This document shows positions 62,241 to 64,000 of a DNA stretch of 64,000 nucleotides, piece after piece. The first letter of the stretch is position 1, and each line of letters opens with the position of its first letter. The notes beneath the pieces are model-generated. The model made no database searches. It saw only the letters and a list, made by a program, of their open reading frames with translations, and was not told the DNA's origin. Where the stretch lies: assembly GCA_916700875.1 (NCBI GenBank), contig CAKAKS010000032.1, forward strand, positions 15,286,129-15,350,128. The letters run 5' to 3'. The DNA is from Sebastes aleutianus. Lineage: Eukaryota > Chordata > Actinopteri > Perciformes > Sebastidae. The position numbers were made by a program, and so were the translations under genes.

Positions 62241-64000
62241 TGACAGAGGAGGCATACTGAGAGTGTTTTTGAGTTTTTTGAGTCGAAACGCTTTAAAGAC
62301 TGGTGAAGACTCTGAGAGTGACTTTGTTGACAGATGAAAGTATCCGGAACACAGGAGGTGGAGGTGGAGGTGCGGAGGTGGAGGGGCGGAGGCGGTTCAC
62401 GGCGCTGAAATGACAGCTGAAAAACAGCCGAGACAGGAACAGTTTTAAAACCTGACAGCAACAAGACGGTTGATTAACAGGTGTGGCAGAATCAGATACG
62501 GGAGCAACGGAAAAAAAGAAAGCAGACAAATTGAGTTGGCAGCAGAGGGAAATGAGCATATGCATGAGAAGTACACATCCTAATTGAACATTTACTACAC
62601 TATCAATCATATTCTAGAGAAATGTCACAAAAAAAACATTTTTCACAACAGATATTGAAAAACTTTAGATCAGCTGTCCATTTTCATTTTACACTCTCCG
62701 TGTAAATACACATGGGGGTATGAACTATAATGCAATCCGATGTGCGAAGCATAATAAATGCTACCATTTTGAAGCTCGCAATGCATGGTGCATTTTTTTT
62801 ACTGAGATCTTGTCAAATGTGTTGATTCAACTCAGTGGTACGGTTTTGAGTCCATGGACATAATAACAGAAAGAATATAATACAATGTCGTACAACAGCA
62901 GAATATCAACATTTTCCTCAGACATATTATATAATTACAAAGAATTACAATAAACGACTAAAATTAAAATAAATTAACTTATTATGCACCAAAAAATGAA
63001 CTTCCTTAGCCTCCGCCATTTCTGACAACGTCAACGAACACATCACAACTCGTGAACTCAGAGCTTTCAGAAACTTTCCACTTTCCATGAGGTCGTGAAT
63101 ACAAGAGGTCATATGGACTCTTTTGGTGAACACGGTAAACATGCCCCCATTTGCAGGCACCATATGATCTCAACTCTTCATTTGTGAGAGGAAGATTGTG
63201 TTATTTATTTTTTCAAAAGTTACATAGTCTCTTTAAAAACAATGAACATATTCATCTTCATCTCTCTGACACGGTCTCAACACAAACCAAACATAACAAA
63301 CGTAGTTTTTCTTGCAGGGTGGTTGTATTAGATTGCATTATGTCGAGCATGAGCTCATTTCACCCTGTAAGGATTCCCTCGCTGCACGATGCCCGAGAAG
63401 GGACAAAGATTTGCGCTGGACTGGACTGGGACTGACTGTTCGTCAAAGTTGGACCGGCCAGCCAGAGCTTTCAGAGGAGAGGAGACGCTGAGCTAAGATG
63501 TCGCTCAAGGGTCCTCTGTGGCAATGAAGGCATAGTACAGTGTTGAGTGGGACAATGACTGTACTAACTGTATTCAGATCTGTCTCTCCGAGTTACATAA
63601 GCCCGAGCAGGGGAGAGCAGCTGAGGGGGTCGGTGCAGAAGCCACAGTACACTGGACAAATATAATAACCACAAAGGCACCGAGGAGTGCATGAAAGGGG
63701 CTGCATTGAATGATACCGCTCTTCACAGGCCAGCAGCAGCAGCAAGGGGATCATGTGTTGCAGCTTCACTTTGCACCAGAACGTACTCATAGAGAGGACG
63801 GCAGCGCAACCAGTGTTGAGAGGAGGTTATGTATCGATGTTATTCCCAAGTTGTTTTGACAGCCACACACATATTCATTACTTAGAGGGAAGATTGCATC
63901 TACCAGTCAGAGTAGGTAATTGCCTTATCCCCCGTGTTGCGATGTATCTTTCCCTCCTGTCTCCTTACAAAAGTGACCTTTTGAACATCGAGCTTATTAG
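62241..64000. other. Right end of window, no supported gene
   Basis: Probably still prima1 intron 3 or its 3' side. A GGAGGTGGAGGTGGAGGTGC-like purine repeat is at 62354-62392. Frames such as 63151-63435 (with a TTTTCTTGCAG acceptor-like sequence at about 63317) have no recognisable similarity and no fit to the PRIMA1 tail. Confidence 0.4.

Noticed and set aside
63151..63435. Possible last prima1 exon or new gene after an acceptor-like TTTTCTTGCAG
   Set aside because: The peptide does not match the conserved PRIMA1 cytosolic tail and no other family is recognised.

Overview
The window is vertebrate nuclear DNA, almost certainly from a ray-finned (teleost) fish. Genes are split by GT..AG introns and are recognisable as vertebrate orthologues. 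Introns and intergenic DNA are AT-rich and filled with teleost-type LINE 3' ends, hAT-like and TTAA-flanked miniature elements and long microsatellites. Gene calls rest on translated exons joined at splice sites whose phases agree, compared with family sequences from memory; no database search was run.

Layout, left to right: the 5' part of ubr1 (- strand, coding exons 1-4; the rest lies left of the window); a repeat-rich gap (6.3-10.4 kb); atxn3 (+, complete, 11 coding exons); a serpin best matching serpina10 (+, complete); ddx24 (+, complete, 8 coding exons); otub2 (-, complete, 5 coding exons); a DUF4200/CCDC42-family coiled-coil gene, probably ccdc197 (-, complete, 9 coding exons); asb2 (+, complete, 8 coding exons, with a candidate alternative first exon 3.5 kb upstream); fam181a (-, one coding exon plus a 5'UTR exon); and the first three coding exons of prima1 (+), which runs off the right edge.

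The series serpina10-ddx24-otub2-ccdc197-asb2-fam181a-prima1 matches, as I recall it, the gene content and order of human 14q32.12-q32.13, with atxn3 from the same human arm. This supports each assignment and shows an ancient linkage group. The genes share no pathway: ubr1, asb2 (ubiquitin ligases), atxn3 and otub2 (deubiquitinases) are all in the ubiquitin system, serpina10 is a secreted protease inhibitor, ddx24 a nucleolar helicase, fam181a a TEAD-binding-type protein, prima1 the acetylcholinesterase membrane anchor, and ccdc197 a probable cilium/flagellum protein.

I found no new multi-gene system. The best signals are: two RFX X-box motifs (plus a half site) just upstream of the ccdc197 start codon; a TATA-bearing alternative asb2 promoter whose coding exon is phase-compatible; an HNF1-like site by the serpin promoter; TTAA-flanked miniature elements whose pre-insertion sites can be read in paralogous repeat copies in the same window; and a composite nested repeat present three times between 28 and 34 kb.
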